From assembly GCA_016787665.1 (NCBI GenBank), contig JAEUUC010000008.1, positions 62,001-126,000 on the forward strand: 64,000 nt of DNA, read 5' to 3'. Position 1 is the first letter of the stretch. Every line of letters starts with the position of its first letter. Source of the DNA: Cyclobacteriaceae bacterium. Its GTDB lineage: Bacteria; Bacteroidota; Bacteroidia; Cytophagales; Cyclobacteriaceae. The translations under genes and the position numbers were made by a program. This document shows, piece by piece, positions 37,734 to 44,791 of the stretch. The notes under the pieces were generated by a model that was not told the DNA's origin, made no database searches, and saw only the letters and a list, made by a program, of their open reading frames with translations.

Positions 37734-38303
37734 ATGGATTCAATCTGGATTTACATCATCATCGCGGTGATTTCGTGGTTGGTGCAGGCCAACAACAAGC
37801 GCAAGAAGCAGCAGGAGGAGGAGCGCAGGCAGCGCCAGGAGCCTACGTATGAGCCTGATTCTCCGAGTGGTAAACCAATGACCTTCGAGGAGTTATTGCG
37901 CGAAATTCAGGCTAGCAAGGCACCGGCACCGCCCGAGCCCCCGGCCCCCCAGCCCAAACCTGTGCTGGCCGATACCTGGCAGGAAGTAGACTATGACGAT
38001 GAAATCGAGGAGGAGATCAAACCGGTGGAGCCGGCCAAACCCCTCGAGCGGGCAGACTACACCTACCAGAACCAGGACGCCATCTACGATGTGTACGAAA
38101 AGGCCAAAGCCGATGCGTTTCAGCGGGCTTCTCTGGAAGAAACCATGAAGGTGGAGGACACCGTGGTGCGTTTCGGTCAGTTTAAAGCCTACGAAAAAAA
38201 GAAGGCGGCCACGCCAGCCCTGGATATCCTCAAGGAACTGCGCCAACCGCAGGGTGCAAAAAAGGCCGTGATCCTCAGCGAGATTTTGAGCCGGAGATTT
38301 TAA
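37734..38303 (+). CDS. N-terminally anchored protein of unknown function
   Basis: A 189-residue protein with one N-terminal membrane helix (residues 3-19), then a basic/acidic run (N-N-K-R-K-K-Q-Q-E-E-E-R-R-Q-R), a Pro-rich linker (about 65-85) and an acidic helical C-terminal half with L-x-x-L repeats. The order resembles other single-span cytoplasmic-facing Bacteroidota proteins of unknown role. It diverges from smc and ends 6 bases from the convergent LuxC-like gene. No family can be named. Confidence 0.6.
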   Translation: MDSIWIYIIIAVISWLVQANNKRKKQQEEERRQRQEPTYEPDSPSGKPMTFEELLREIQASKAPAPPEPPAPQPKPVLADTWQEVDYDDEIEEEIKPVEPAKPLERADYTYQNQDAIYDVYEKAKADAFQRASLEETMKVEDTVVRFGQFKAYEKKKAATPALDILKELRQPQGAKKAVILSEILSRRF

Positions 38304-38309
38304 CCGCGC

Positions 38310-39320
38310 TCAGGCAAGTCCGGAGAGGAATTTCAACGTATCCACACCATCAGCATAGTCCGTGAGCCCAGGGCACTGGGCCTCGCCAAACGGAAAGCTT
38401 CCGTTGTACCAACCGCGTGCGCTCACCACGCACTGTATTTTTTCTGCCACGGCTTCCAGTTTACTCTTCAAATCGGCCTGGTCGGCATAACGCTCAACAT
38501 ACAGCACCGAGATGGGCGACACCAGGGCGGTGCTTTCCATTAAAATGCTAAAACCGGTATCCAGGAAGGGTTGCTGATTAACCAGCAGGATGGCCTTTTG
38601 GTATTCGTAGTTGTTGGCCCACTTGTGGTGATGGGCAATGGATTCGTAGGCATGCCACGCAGGCGGCAAGGTGCGCAAGTCAAATTCTTCGGGCACAAAA
38701 ATCTTGGACACGTTGCGGCAGCCCAGCCCGAAGTAGCTGAAGATGTCGTCACCCAGGCGGGCGAGTTCTTCGGTCGTTTCGCTGCCTTGTACCACGCCCA
38801 CGGCCGTCCGGTTCTTGCGAATGATGTGGGGCTTGGTGCGGAAGTAGTATTCGAAATAGCGGGCCGTATTGTCGCTGCCCGTGGCGATCACGGCATCTAC
38901 GTCATTCAATCGCTCCACCAGGTGAATGCGCTGGGCCCACCGCGCATCCAGGTCGGTGAGTTGGGCGATGATCCACTTCATCAGCGCGCTGTCCTGTGTG
39001 CTGAGTTTGGCCGCCAGGTGGTGGCCGCTGATGAGTACGGAAAGCAAATCGTGAAAACCCACCAGCGGAATGTTGCCGGCCATCACCACGCCCACAAGCC
39101 TGGGGCGTGCCGGTTCGGGCCAGGCACCGGCCCAACGTTGCAAGGCGGTGGGCTCAAGGTATTTTTGAATGCCGGCCAGGGCCAGGCTCACCGAAGCACC
39201 GGTGAACCACGCGTTCTCATTGGCGGCCAGCCCCTGGAGCTGTTGACGGGTATCGGCCGGCAGTTGCCGGAGGCGCTCCCCCAGAGCAGAAAAACTTTGA
39301 ATGCGATCAGCCAGCAGCAT
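38310..39320 (-). CDS. LuxC-like acyl-CoA reductase
   Basis: A 336-residue member of the acyl-CoA reductase (LuxC) group of the aldehyde-dehydrogenase superfamily, which reduces activated fatty acids to aldehydes using NADPH. The Rossmann-like region has V-V-M-A-G-N-I-P-L-V-G-F-H-D, and the catalytic Cys lies in Y-F-G-L-G-C-R-N-V-S (about residue 205). The ATG at 39320 is preferred over a GTG eight codons upstream. No LuxE/LuxD partner is nearby. It is divergent from a ferredoxin gene, which may be coincidental. Confidence 0.85.
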   Translation of the reverse strand: MLLADRIQSFSALGERLRQLPADTRQQLQGLAANENAWFTGASVSLALAGIQKYLEPTALQRWAGAWPEPARPRLVGVVMAGNIPLVGFHDLLSVLISGHHLAAKLSTQDSALMKWIIAQLTDLDARWAQRIHLVERLNDVDAVIATGSDNTARYFEYYFRTKPHIIRKNRTAVGVVQGSETTEELARLGDDIFSYFGLGCRNVSKIFVPEEFDLRTLPPAWHAYESIAHHHKWANNYEYQKAILLVNQQPFLDTGFSILMESTALVSPISVLYVERYADQADLKSKLEAVAEKIQCVVSARGWYNGSFPFGEAQCPGLTDYADGVDTLKFLSGLA

Positions 39321-39350
39321 TTTGGTAAACTTTTGTTGAACCACCGCTGT

Positions 39351-39381
39351 TTGATACCTGAGCTTTTCGGTGGTATTTTTG
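39351..39381 (+). promoter_or_regulatory. promoter of the ferredoxin gene
   Basis: TTG (39351-39353), 20 bases, then a perfect TAnnTTTG (TATTTTTG, 39374-39381); the leader before the ATG at 39418 is about 30 bases. Confidence 0.7.
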
Positions 39382-39417
39382 CCGCGAAGTTATCAGGATT
39401 AAGACGTTGCGTAGCCT

Positions 39418-39777
39418 ATGGCGATCAAAATAACAGACGAGTGTATCAACTGCGGAGCCTGCGAGCCGGAATGCCCCAATACGGCCATCTATGAAGGCGG
39501 CCGCGACTGGAACTGGGCGGGCGGCACGGCCCTGACCGAAGTTGAACTGGAGGACGGAACCAGGCTGGATGCAAAGGCGGCTCAGGCCCCGGTGTCCAAC
39601 GAGTTTTATTATATCGTAACCGGCAAGTGCACCGAGTGCACGGGCTTCCACGAAGAGCCGCAGTGCGCGGCTGTGTGCCCGGTCGATTGCTGCGTGCCCG
39701 ACCCCGACAACGTAGAAACCAAGGAAGAACTGCAGGCGAAAAAAGCCTGGCTGCATAACGAACAGTTGCAGTCGTGA
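39418..39777 (+). CDS. two-[4Fe-4S] ferredoxin
   Basis: A 119-residue electron carrier. The first cluster site is [12 protein letters not shown] (residues 9-20); the second is C-T-E-C then an eight-residue gap before C-A-A-V-C-P (about 70-88), the spacing of YfhL/Allochromatium-type ferredoxins, with an extra Cys pair (D-C-C) just after. It is cytoplasmic, with no signal. The partner oxidoreductase is unknown. It is divergent from the LuxC-like gene and convergent with the DUF58 gene; the intervening heptamer tract may act as terminator. Confidence 0.95.
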   Translation: MAIKITDECINCGACEPECPNTAIYEGGRDWNWAGGTALTEVELEDGTRLDAKAAQAPVSNEFYYIVTGKCTECTGFHEEPQCAAVCPVDCCVPDPDNVETKEELQAKKAWLHNEQLQS

Positions 39778-39782
39778 TTTAA

Positions 39783-39927
39783 TGAATTAAGATTTGAGAA
39801 TTTAGATTTGAGATTTGAGAATTTTAGATTTTAGATTTCAGATTTCAGATTTCTTGTTCTGAGTTCTAGATCGGCACTTAAATCGTAAATCTTAAATCGC
39901 AAATCTTAAATTTTAAATCGTAAATCC
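39783..39927. repeat. inverted heptamer tract between convergent genes
   Basis: The left part (39790-39853) repeats GATTTNA-type units (GATTTGA, GAATTTA, GATTTTA, GATTTCA); the right part (39878-39927) repeats the complement (AAATCGT, AAATCTT, AAATCGC). The two halves could pair into a long imperfect stem of about 45 base pairs. It may serve as a terminator for the ferredoxin and DUF58 genes. Confidence 0.7.
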
Positions 39928-39929
39928 TC

Positions 39930-40835
39930 CTACCTCATCCGCGCCCGTTTAATCAGATAGGATTGCAGCACCGCTACATAATCTTCGCGGGCATGCACGG
40001 GAATGAAATCAATTTTAAGTTGTGTGCACCGCAGCTTCAGCGACTGGTGAAACGTGCTGAGTTGACTGACAAACTGTTCGCGGATTTCGGTTGGGTTTAA
40101 CTTCAGGCGTTCGCCACTTTCCAGGTCAATAAACTCGTGGGGCCGGTCGGTGAAGTTGAAGTTCTTCTCGGTATCATGATCGGTGACATGAAACAGCAGC
40201 ACCTCGTGCCGGTTGTGCTTGAGGTGTTGCAGGGCTTTGAAGAGTTCATCGGTATTCTCCGACTGATCGAACATATCACTGAAGATGATGATGAGCGATC
40301 TGCGGTGGGTTTTCTCGGCAATTTCGTGCAGCACGTTGGCCACGTTGGTCGGCCGCAGGTGTTGGGCGCCCCGCTGCACCCGGTTTTCCAGGATCTTAAA
40401 GATTTTATCCAGGTGGGTGGCGGCCGATTTGATGGGCGTGTACTCCTCGATGGTGTCGGAAAACCAGCAGACCCCAACGGCATCGCGCTGCTTGTGCAAC
40501 AGGTAGGCCAGTGCCCCGGCCGCCTGCACGCTGAAGCGCAGCTTGGCGAGTGTCTCTTTCGGATAATACATCGAAGGTGAACCATCGACTACCAGCAGGC
40601 AGCGCAGGTTGGTTTCCTCCTCGAACTGCTTGGTGTACAGCCGGTCGGTGCGGGCATATACTTTCCAGTCGATGTAGCGGGTGCTTTGGCCTTCATTGTA
40701 GAGCCGGTGTTCGGCAAACTCTACCGAAAACCCATGGTAGGGCGACTTGTGCAGTCCGGTAATAAAGCCTTCCACCAACTGGCGGGCCAGCAGTTCGAGC
40801 GTGCCGGTTTGGCGAAGGTCATTGAGGGCAGCCAT
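39930..40835 (-). CDS. DUF58 protein (vWA-like)
   Basis: A 301-residue cytoplasmic protein with DUF58 hallmarks: the early G-x-x-x-S-P-Y-H-G-F-S-V-E-F motif, the R-Y-I-D-W-x-x-x-A-R-T segment, and a vWA-like metal site D-G-S-P-S-M near 93. Members typically work with a MoxR-type AAA ATPase in chaperone or envelope pathways; none is adjacent. The start at 40835 is an ATG. It ends within three bases of the heptamer tract. Assignment to the family is firm; the role is unknown. Confidence 0.93.
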   Translation of the reverse strand: MAALNDLRQTGTLELLARQLVEGFITGLHKSPYHGFSVEFAEHRLYNEGQSTRYIDWKVYARTDRLYTKQFEEETNLRCLLVVDGSPSMYYPKETLAKLRFSVQAAGALAYLLHKQRDAVGVCWFSDTIEEYTPIKSAATHLDKIFKILENRVQRGAQHLRPTNVANVLHEIAEKTHRRSLIIIFSDMFDQSENTDELFKALQHLKHNRHEVLLFHVTDHDTEKNFNFTDRPHEFIDLESGERLKLNPTEIREQFVSQLSTFHQSLKLRCTQLKIDFIPVHAREDYVAVLQSYLIKRARMR

Positions 40836-40923
40836 GCGCCTGCAAAATGGTAAAAAGCCGGTTCAGTTGTTGGGTGGAAGCGTTCTAAACAGGGGGTATT
40901 TCGCCAAAATTTTAGGGGTCGAT

Positions 40924-40953
40924 TTGGAATCAACAATCAAAATACTACCTTCG
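40924..40953 (+). promoter_or_regulatory. promoter of the PUR-domain gene
   Basis: TTG (40924-40926), 19 bases, then TACCTTCG (40946-40953), one mismatch from TAnnTTTG. The leader to the GTG at 41000 is about 40 bases. Confidence 0.55.
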
Positions 40954-40957
40954 AAAT

Positions 40958-40992
40958 CACCTATACCTAACAAACACCTAAACCTAAACCTC
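40958..40992 (+). repeat. CCTAAA-type repeat in the leader of the PUR-domain gene
   Basis: The leader repeats CCTATA, CCTAAC, CTAAAC, CTAAAC; the complementary strand is GGTTTAGG-like. ACCTAAACCT appears again just after the gene (41377-41386). PUR domains bind G-rich repeated single strands, so it is a conceivable autoregulatory site. Confidence 0.45.
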
Positions 40993-40999
40993 TAAGTAC

Positions 41000-41353
41000 G
41001 TGGAAGAGCAAAAAAACGGGAGGGATGAGATTTATTCCTCCAAAGTGAAGGCAGGCAAACGCACGTATTTCTTCGATGTAAAGTCAACCCGCTCGAACGA
41101 CTATTACGTGACGATTACGGAAAGTAAAAAGCGCTACAACAAGGATGACGAAGGGTTCGTGTACGAGAAGCACAAGATCTTCCTCTATAAGGAGGATTTC
41201 CACAAGTTTGTGGAGGCTTTGAACAACACCGTCAACCACGTGAAAAACGACCTGATGCCCGGAGTTGATTTTTCGCAGTTTGAGCACCCGCGCGAGGAAA
41301 TGGCCGAAGAGGCTAAATCCCCTGCCGATGCCTCCGAACTGAAGTGGGATTAA
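41000..41353 (+). CDS. DUF3276 / PUR-like nucleic acid binding protein
   Basis: A 117-residue protein whose central part (about 10-85) fits the bacterial PUR-alpha-like domain (DUF3276): E-I-Y-S-S-K-V-K-A-G-K-R-T-Y-F-F-D-V-K, then D-Y-Y-V-T-I-T-E-S-K-K and K-H-K-I-F-L-Y-K-E-D-F-x-K-F. These proteins bind single-stranded DNA or RNA as dimers. The start is GTG at 41000; no ATG is available. The acidic, disordered C-terminus is typical. The unit ends in a strong terminator at 41397. Confidence 0.92.
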   Translation: MEEQKNGRDEIYSSKVKAGKRTYFFDVKSTRSNDYYVTITESKKRYNKDDEGFVYEKHKIFLYKEDFHKFVEALNNTVNHVKNDLMPGVDFSQFEHPREEMAEEAKSPADASELKWD

Positions 41354-41396
41354 CGCCCAGGCAACGATACTCTCTACCTAAACCTTTATGAGAGCG

Positions 41397-41434
41397 ACCC
41401 TCGCTGGCTTCGGCTGGCGGGGGTTTGTCTTTTT
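41397..41434 (+). terminator. intrinsic terminator with UUCG tetraloop
   Basis: A 12-base-pair stem (41397-41408 / 41413-41424, two G-T pairs) is closed by the stable C-TTCG-G loop and followed by a T-rich run (TTTGTCTTTTT). It ends the PUR-domain transcript. Confidence 0.93.
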
Positions 41435-41461
41435 CAGGAACGGCTTTATTCGCGCATACGC

Positions 41462-41491
41462 TTGGCATTTGTTGTCATCCCCGTACTTTTG
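41462..41491 (+). promoter_or_regulatory. promoter of ychF
   Basis: TTG (41462-41464), 19 bases, then a perfect TAnnTTTG (TACTTTTG, 41484-41491); the leader to the ATG at 41509 is about 12 bases. Confidence 0.7.
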
Positions 41492-41508
41492 CGCCCTGAA
41501 ATTCGATT

Positions 41509-42606
41509 ATGGGTTTAAAATGCGGTATCGTGGGCCTTCCCAATGTAGGTAAGTCCACCCTTTTCAATGCACTGTCCAACAACAAAGCCGAAGCGGCTAA
41601 CTTTCCTTTTTGCACTATTGAGCCGAACGTGGGCGTTATTGCTGTGCCCGATGAGCGGCTACGCATATTGGAGCAACTGGTGAACCCCCAGAAGGTGGTG
41701 CCCACCACGTTTGAGTTTGTGGACATTGCCGGCCTGGTGAAGGGCGCCAGCAAGGGCGAGGGGCTGGGCAACCAGTTTCTGGCCAACATACGCGAGGTGG
41801 ATGCGATTGCCCACGTGGTGCGTTGCTTCGAAAACGACAACATCATTCACGTGGATGGCCGCGTAAACCCGGTAGCCGACAAAGAAATCATCGACACCGA
41901 GTTGCAGTTGAAAGATCTGGAGTCCGTGGAGAAAAAGATTGCCAAGGTGGAGCGGGCCGCCAAGAGCGGAGACGCCAAGATGAAGAAGGAACTCGCCACC
42001 CTGCAGGTGTATCAGCAGGCATTGTTGTCCGGCAAAAACGCACGCTCGGTGCAAATGGATGCCGAAGACAAAAAAGCTATTGAAGATATTCAGCTGCTCA
42101 CTGACAAACCCGTGATTTATGTGGCCAATGTAGACGAAGCCTCCATTCATACCGGCAACAAGTACGTAGAGGCGTTGAAAGAAAATGTAAAGGCCGAAGG
42201 TGCGGATGTCGTGATGGTTTGTGCCGCCATCGAAGCGCAGATTGCCGAACTCGAAACGATGGAAGACCGCCAGGTCTTTTTGGAGGAGTATGGCCTGAAG
42301 GAATCCGGCCTGAACAAGCTGGTGCATGCCGCTTACCATATGCTGGATCTGATCACCTACTTCACAGCCGGGGAGAAAGAGGTGAGGGCGTGGACAATCC
42401 ACCGCGGGTGGCGGGCGCCCCAGGCGGCTGGCGTTATCCACACCGACTTTGAAAAAGGCTTCATCCGAGCTGAAGTCATCAAACTAGCTGATTATCAGAA
42501 GTATAAAACCGAGGCAGGATGCCGCGAGGCAGGCAAGCTGGCCGTGGAAGGCAAAGAGTATGTGGTTGAGGATGGGGATATTATGCATTTCCGTTTCAAC
42601 GTTTAG
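41509..42606 (+). CDS. ychF: YchF/OLA1-type P-loop NTPase
   Basis: A 365-residue universally conserved Obg-related NTPase that binds ATP rather than GTP and associates with ribosomes. G1 is G-L-P-N-V-G-K-S-T (8-16), G3 is D-I-A-G-L-V (about 71), and the altered G4 is N-V-D-E, the change that relaxes nucleotide specificity. A coiled-coil insertion (about 130-190) and a C-terminal TGS domain (about 280-365, with W-T-I and [16 protein letters not shown]) are present. All is canonical. cas6 follows after 127 bases. Confidence 0.97.
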   Translation: MGLKCGIVGLPNVGKSTLFNALSNNKAEAANFPFCTIEPNVGVIAVPDERLRILEQLVNPQKVVPTTFEFVDIAGLVKGASKGEGLGNQFLANIREVDAIAHVVRCFENDNIIHVDGRVNPVADKEIIDTELQLKDLESVEKKIAKVERAAKSGDAKMKKELATLQVYQQALLSGKNARSVQMDAEDKKAIEDIQLLTDKPVIYVANVDEASIHTGNKYVEALKENVKAEGADVVMVCAAIEAQIAELETMEDRQVFLEEYGLKESGLNKLVHAAYHMLDLITYFTAGEKEVRAWTIHRGWRAPQAAGVIHTDFEKGFIRAEVIKLADYQKYKTEAGCREAGKLAVEGKEYVVEDGDIMHFRFNV

Positions 42607-42635
42607 TCCAGCACTTAAAATTTTCCTTTCGGTAC

Positions 42636-42697
42636 TTGGATTGATATATCTGATTTTGTGTACTTTAGCTGTCCGCTACGTCCTTATTTTTTAGCGG
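42636..42697 (+). promoter_or_regulatory. candidate promoter and leader hairpin of cas6
   Basis: TTG (42636-42638), 22 bases, then TACTTTAG (42661-42668), one mismatch. At the predicted transcript start lies a hairpin CCGCTA (42673-42678) / TAGCGG (42692-42697) with a 13-base T-rich loop. Confidence 0.4.
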
Positions 42698-42733
42698 AAA
42701 CCGGCAGTAGGCATTTTTTAGATTGTATCATCC

Positions 42734-43534
42734 GTGAGAACACGTTTCGTTTTTCAGCTGAAGAATCGGGGAGCATACGTTCCGTTTCACCACCAATTTA
42801 TTTTGGCGCAAACCATTAAGGGGTTGATCATGCTGGGCAAGCGCCCGGAGTATTTTCAATTCACCGAATACAACTTCAGCGGGCTAAAAGGTCAGACCAA
42901 AATCAGCCGCAAAGGGCTTCACTTTTACTCCTCGCGCGTAACGCTGGTGTTTTCGACATCCAACGGGGAGTTCCTGAAATTTCTGCTGGGCGTGCTTTTC
43001 GACCAGAAGGAATTGGTGATTGGCAATCTGCAACTCATACCGGAATCAGCCGAACCGGAGGAGACCGTAACCGTAGGCGAGTCGATGCGCTACCTGTGCA
43101 TCTCGCCCCTGGTGCTGGTGCCGGCCTCATTTAACGATGAAAGTGGTAAGCGGTTCATCCAGCCGGAGACCGATGAGTTCAGCGACCTGCTGTATGACAA
43201 TACCATCACCCGCATGGAAAACAGCGGCCGGTTTTCGGCCGAGCAACTCGCCAGCTTCTACAAATTTCAACTGGTACCCGACCGCGACTACCTCCAGCGC
43301 CTGCAGGCTTCTCATAAAAAGTTCGCCCGCATTTATCCGCTTTATGATTCGGATATCAAGTACGAGGTGAGGGGATACACGTTACCGTTCACGCTGTTTG
43401 CGCCCCAGCCCGTGCAGCAATTTGTCTACGAAAATGGTTTGGGCCATTTCACGCACAAGGGCTTTGGCATGCTGGATGTGGCCCAAGCCTCGGGCATCAA
43501 AAAACTTGAAAGCGAGGAACTCAACTACGCGTAA
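42734..43534 (+). CDS. cas6: Cas6-family endoribonuclease, orphan
   Basis: A 266-residue protein. Its C-terminal part carries the diagnostic Gly-rich loop N-G-L-G-H-F-T-H-K-G-F-G-M-L (about 233-246) preceded by beta strands like those of the second ferredoxin-like domain of Cas6. His19/His20 near the N-terminus could supply the catalytic His found there in many Cas6 enzymes (not verifiable by eye). Cas6 cuts CRISPR transcripts into guide RNAs, yet no repeat array or other cas gene is present in 64 kb. The start is GTG at 42734; no in-frame ATG precedes it. It is convergent with the T9SS plug gene with no gap. Confidence 0.8.
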   Translation: MRTRFVFQLKNRGAYVPFHHQFILAQTIKGLIMLGKRPEYFQFTEYNFSGLKGQTKISRKGLHFYSSRVTLVFSTSNGEFLKFLLGVLFDQKELVIGNLQLIPESAEPEETVTVGESMRYLCISPLVLVPASFNDESGKRFIQPETDEFSDLLYDNTITRMENSGRFSAEQLASFYKFQLVPDRDYLQRLQASHKKFARIYPLYDSDIKYEVRGYTLPFTLFAPQPVQQFVYENGLGHFTHKGFGMLDVAQASGIKKLESEELNYA

Positions 43535-44791
43535 TCAACGCGGATTAACCGGTAAGGTGGTGTAGCCGATAAGCAAGTCGGCATTGGGCCGGAATGGGCG
43601 GTAGTACACCAATATCTCGTACATATTTTCGGTCTGGTAATGGCTGCCTTCCAGTTGAAACGGCTGGGGCCCATCTACGACATATTGATAATCATACACG
43701 CCCTGTTTGAGCAGCACGGTGCCCTGGTAGGCACCCAGCCCGGCATCCCATGTCATCTTGTTGTCTTCAGTGCGTTGCCAGCTGTTAAAGGCGCCCACCA
43801 CATAAACGTCTTCTTTCAGCGGCTTAGGCGATTTGAACGTGAAGGTCACCCACAGGTAGTTGCCCGTGATGTGCCCATCGGCATAGTCGAGGTTTTGAAT
43901 GACATAACCTCCGTTCAGGTCGCGGTACAGCGCGTAGGCCTCGCTTTCGCGGGATCGGTCAAACGCGACCCACAACTGATACGGTTTGCGCTTGCGGTCA
44001 AGCCGATCGGTATTCTGCCCCGGAAAATTGACCGAGCGGAAGTCCACGAAGCGGAATTCGTTGCCCGCGGCAAACATGTCGTCCTGCTCAAAGAAGCGGT
44101 ACTCCAACTGACGGATATCTTCCCGCACAAAGGCCGGCTGCACGTTGTTCTTCACATTGTCCCACCGCTGGTTCTGGCGAATGACCACGTGCACGGTTTC
44201 CAGGGGGTTGATGATTTCGAAATTGCGGTAGTTGACCAGGAAGTTGAGCAACTGATTCGAGGTGGACAGCGTGCCGCGGCCAGAGAGATTGTCCTGCAGG
44301 GAAACGGTGGCGCGCGTGTCGGTAATCATGAAGCGTTTGGTCAGCAACACATCTTCGCGGTCGCCTTCGCGGTACACCACCAGCACATAGTTGCCCGGCA
44401 ATTTCACCGGGGGCAGCCGCAGGGTATAATGCACGTAGGGTGTAGATTCGTTGTTGGAGTAAATGAAATCGTTGATGGGGAACTCGTTGAACTGATCCAG
44501 AATATCGAGATCCATCAGGATGGATTTGGTCCAGTCGTAGTTGCAATGCACATAGCGGGCATAGTAGCTGGCGCGGTCGCTCACCAGATCATCGAACTCC
44601 AGAACGAGGTTTTGTGCGCGCAGGCCGGCTACGGCAGGTGCCAGGGGCGAAGCCCCGGCCGGGTACACTTGTACGGTACGTATGGTTTCTTCGTAGGTAC
44701 GGTCGGCCAACTCCCATTTTTTGGCTAGTCCGCTCGCGGGCAAGCCCGGCAGGGCGGTTAACGCCAGCAGCAGGAGTGTGGTTAGTCTCAT
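43535..44791 (-). CDS. DUF5103, T9SS plug protein
   Basis: A 418-residue exported protein with a signal peptide (residues 1-20). The DUF5103 pattern is clear: opening Y-E-E-T-I-R-T-V-Q-V-Y-P, D-L-x-x-D-R-A-S-Y-Y-A-R-Y-V-H-C-N-Y-D-W and F-x-x-F-P-I-N-D-F-I-Y-S-x-N-x-x-T-P-Y-V-H-Y. DUF5103 has been identified as the plug that seals the type IX secretion channel. The gene overlaps the ABC-F stop as ATGA, so it is translationally coupled to it. No other T9SS core gene is in the window, but the DUF1501 protein at 55332 carries a T9SS sorting tail. Confidence 0.9.
   Translation of the reverse strand: MRLTTLLLLALTALPGLPASGLAKKWELADRTYEETIRTVQVYPAGASPLAPAVAGLRAQNLVLEFDDLVSDRASYYARYVHCNYDWTKSILMDLDILDQFNEFPINDFIYSNNESTPYVHYTLRLPPVKLPGNYVLVVYREGDREDVLLTKRFMITDTRATVSLQDNLSGRGTLSTSNQLLNFLVNYRNFEIINPLETVHVVIRQNQRWDNVKNNVQPAFVREDIRQLEYRFFEQDDMFAAGNEFRFVDFRSVNFPGQNTDRLDRKRKPYQLWVAFDRSRESEAYALYRDLNGGYVIQNLDYADGHITGNYLWVTFTFKSPKPLKEDVYVVGAFNSWQRTEDNKMTWDAGLGAYQGTVLLKQGVYDYQYVVDGPQPFQLEGSHYQTENMYEILVYYRPFRPNADLLIGYTTLPVNPR

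Noticed and set aside
38571..39494. 307-codon plus-strand frame
   Set aside because: It is antisense to the LuxC-like gene and overlaps the start of the ferredoxin gene; no family pattern.
39783..39927. CRISPR array
   Set aside because: Units are seven bases with no spacers; it is a low-complexity tract.
43640..44728. 362-codon plus-strand frame
   Set aside because: It is antisense to the DUF5103 gene, with His/Val-rich shadow composition and no domain.
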